From Candidatus Nanohaloarchaea archaeon (GTDB taxonomy: Archaea; Nanohalarchaeota; Nanosalinia; Nanosalinales; JAHENU01), in contig JAHENU010000058.1 in assembly GCA_018609855.1 (NCBI GenBank), positions 1 through 15,617 of the forward strand: a stretch of 15,617 bases of DNA, in the 5' to 3' direction. Below, piece after piece: positions 14,237-15,617 of the stretch. Positions within the stretch are counted from its first letter, which is position 1, and each line of letters begins with the position of its first letter. The notes below the pieces were generated by a model that was given only the letters and a program-made list of their open reading frames with translations, ran no database searches and was not told the DNA's origin. A program made the translations under genes and the position numbers.

Positions 14237-14815
14237 ATGCACATTGTCCAGCTAAAAGACCGCTCTGCGTATCGCTCTAATGCGTACTATCTGCCAGATG
14301 ACCGTGTAATAATTGATACCGGTGCCGGCCATATAGACTACAGCCGCATCACTGCACTTAACTCTATTCTGCTCACGCATGGGCATCCCGACCATATCGG
14401 CGGTGTAGCGGCCCTTTCCCACACGCACAACTCGACAGTCTATCTCCATGCAGCAGACGGGGAGCACGTTACTTTCTCGTACACACCAGCGTGGGAACAA
14501 ACGCTCCACTGCAACGGCCTTACTTTGCACGTACTCCACACGCCGGGCCATTCTCCTGGTAGTGTCTGCTTCTATGAGCCATCAGACAAGCTCCTGTTTG
14601 CCGGAGACACTGTCTTTGGCTATGGTATTGTTGGCCGCTGTGACTTGCCGGGCAGCAGCATACAACAACTACGTACTTCATTACAGAAACTCTCACAGTA
14701 TGACATCCACTGGATCTATTCCGGTCACGGCCGGCCACTAGACAATGGCAATTGGCACATTCAGCAAGCCATACAGACTATACAATCAGAAGCAGAGGAT
14801 GGTCTTAGGACATAG
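14237..14815 (+). CDS. Metallo-beta-lactamase-fold hydrolase (glyoxalase II-like)
   Basis: This 192-residue cytoplasmic protein has the full metal-binding set of the family. THGHPDH (47-53) supplies H48, H50, D52 and H53; HTPGHSPGS gives H105; AGDTVF gives D124; and YSGHGRP gives H164. Proteins of this group hydrolyse thioesters such as hydroxyacyl-thiols, or act on other small esters or lactones. The glutathione-specific C-terminal domain of true glyoxalase II is missing, so the substrate is unknown. The ATG at 14237 is chosen because it lies 21 nt from the TATA box. The GTG at 14231 would need transcription to start unusually close to the box. It is divergent from proS and convergent with the cysteine-rich gene, 67 bases away. 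Confidence 0.9.
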   Translation: MHIVQLKDRSAYRSNAYYLPDDRVIIDTGAGHIDYSRITALNSILLTHGHPDHIGGVAALSHTHNSTVYLHAADGEHVTFSYTPAWEQTLHCNGLTLHVLHTPGHSPGSVCFYEPSDKLLFAGDTVFGYGIVGRCDLPGSSIQQLRTSLQKLSQYDIHWIYSGHGRPLDNGNWHIQQAIQTIQSEAEDGLRT

Positions 14816-14882
14816 CGCCTTTATTTCGACACGGTGACCGGCTATGGATGGCTCTATGGTAATATGCACCAGTAAAATCCTA

Positions 14883-15617
14883 TTACGGCATACAGCAACA
14901 GGCTTTCGTGCCGCTGCAGGGCGAATGCTTTGTTTCTGGGACACCGGGAATCTCACAACTAACGATGGAGGTGCAGCTATCAGGAGACGCGCCTGAATAA
15001 TTCTTATCCGCAAAACTCTGACAATACTCAGTACAGGAACTATAGGTTTTGTTGGGAGGGACACTCGTCTCACTAACTGCGCTACAGTCCGGACTAGCAA
15101 ACACCGTTTTATATTGCGGTGTTGCTTCAATGTCCTTGGCCACTCCTTCTTCAGTACTGCCGCTCCGTCCTTTTTCCAATGGACAGGCATCTTTCACGGG
15201 TTCCCACATCACCCGTTTAATTTGCTGTGCAGCTTCTTCAGCTGACATGCCACGGTCTATTAATCCCTTACACATTACCTTTTCGCACGTCTTATGCGTG
15301 AGAGTGGTATTGCCTGTTGAGCACGCACTAATGTCAAAGCAATGCGTCTGTGAGCGGCAGTAGGATGTGGCACCATCGGCACCGGTGACAATGACATCAC
15401 TATTACTATCGCTTTTCTGCAAATTAAACGTCTTGGTACAATAGTCCCACACAGTGCCGGCAAACTCTTCCTCATCGCTGGTCCGTATCTCTTCACAAAG
15501 CGACTCGCATTGTGTTTCCACCTGCTGCCGATCGACCTGCTGTTTGCCACTGCCTGGCTCGGCTTTCCCAATATCTGGCTGCAGAGCCAAAAGAGAAGCC
15601 ATTAGGTACACAGTAAC
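14883..15617 (-). CDS. Cysteine-rich secreted protein, N terminus beyond the window
   Basis: The frame is open to the right edge, so the gene is 5'-partial; 245 codons including the stop are visible. The first residues (VTVYLMASLLALQ) look like the end of a signal peptide. The remainder has 18 cysteines in irregular pairs, three C-x3/4-C units (CESLC, CEKVMC, CTEYC) and a final ACCC. It is rich in Ser, Thr, Asp and Glu, with NxS/T sequons (NTT, NKT, NYS). This suggests an exported, disulfide-stabilised and possibly glycosylated surface protein. No catalytic motif is recognised. Similar disulfide-rich secreted proteins are common in DPANN archaea, but I cannot name a family. It could serve in host or cell contact; that is inferred. 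Confidence 0.8.
   Translation of the reverse strand, partial: VTVYLMASLLALQPDIGKAEPGSGKQQVDRQQVETQCESLCEEIRTSDEEEFAGTVWDYCTKTFNLQKSDSNSDVIVTGADGATSYCRSQTHCFDISACSTGNTTLTHKTCEKVMCKGLIDRGMSAEEAAQQIKRVMWEPVKDACPLEKGRSGSTEEGVAKDIEATPQYKTVFASPDCSAVSETSVPPNKTYSSCTEYCQSFADKNYSGASPDSCTSIVSCEIPGVPETKHSPCSGTKACCCMP

Noticed and set aside
14786..15190. 134-codon minus-strand frame, rich in Arg and Val
   Set aside because: It overlaps the cysteine-rich gene in another frame and the end of the hydrolase gene. It has no motif or start signal, and the cysteine-rich frame is longer and protein-like.
1..15617. tRNA, rRNA, CRISPR array, insertion sequence or prophage signals
   Set aside because: No cloverleaf-like segment, regularly spaced direct repeat, transposase or integrase was seen. 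The gaps between genes are too short for most of these.

Overview
The window is archaeal chromosomal DNA of moderate GC content. The evidence is an archaeal/eukaryal-type prolyl-tRNA synthetase, an FtsZ, a long archaeal-type FKBP prolyl isomerase, archaeal TATA boxes a fixed 21-24 nt upstream of start codons (leaderless genes), and AGGTGAT/GGAG-like ribosome sites on some genes that have a gene close upstream. The gene mix (lipid-export-like ABC cassette with a CARDB/NEW3 protein, cysteine-rich secreted protein, coiled-coil membrane protein, bacterial-looking LeuRS) resembles uncultivated DPANN archaea such as Woesearchaeota. That placement is inference, not something the sequence proves.

Layout. 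32-1000 (+): secreted/membrane coiled-coil protein of unknown function, probably distal in an operon that enters from the left. 1001-1270: gene-free convergent spacer with several inverted repeats. 1271-2434 (-): KaiC/RadA-like ATPase carrying an embedded C2H2 zinc finger. It diverges from leuS (2550-5174, +), a leucyl-tRNA synthetase with a bacterial-type body and an archaeal-type C-terminal domain. leuS abuts tail-to-tail, with no spacer, a five-gene minus-strand operon (9815 down to 5175): small coiled-coil protein, ABC ATPase, secreted CARDB/NEW3-like protein with a C-terminal membrane anchor, and two paralogous MacB/FtsX-type permeases. A 97-bp divergent promoter region then leads to a plus-strand group: FKBP isomerase, ftsZ and inorganic pyrophosphatase (9913-12292). 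This again abuts, with no spacer, a minus-strand proS-Nudix pair (14186 down to 12293). A metallo-beta-lactamase-fold hydrolase (14237-14815, +) diverges from proS across one symmetric TATA box. The right edge holds a partial cysteine-rich secreted protein (-).

How the parts relate. The two synthetases, pyrophosphatase, FKBP and FtsZ are core translation, energy and division functions. The ABC cassette is a self-contained envelope export or lipoprotein-release-like machine with a CARDB-type extracellular partner. The most interesting points are the shared palindromic TATA box serving two leaderless genes, the chimeric LeuRS, the zinc-finger KaiC-like ATPase, the degenerate Nudix box in the gene after proS, and two separate convergent gene pairs whose stop codons touch directly.
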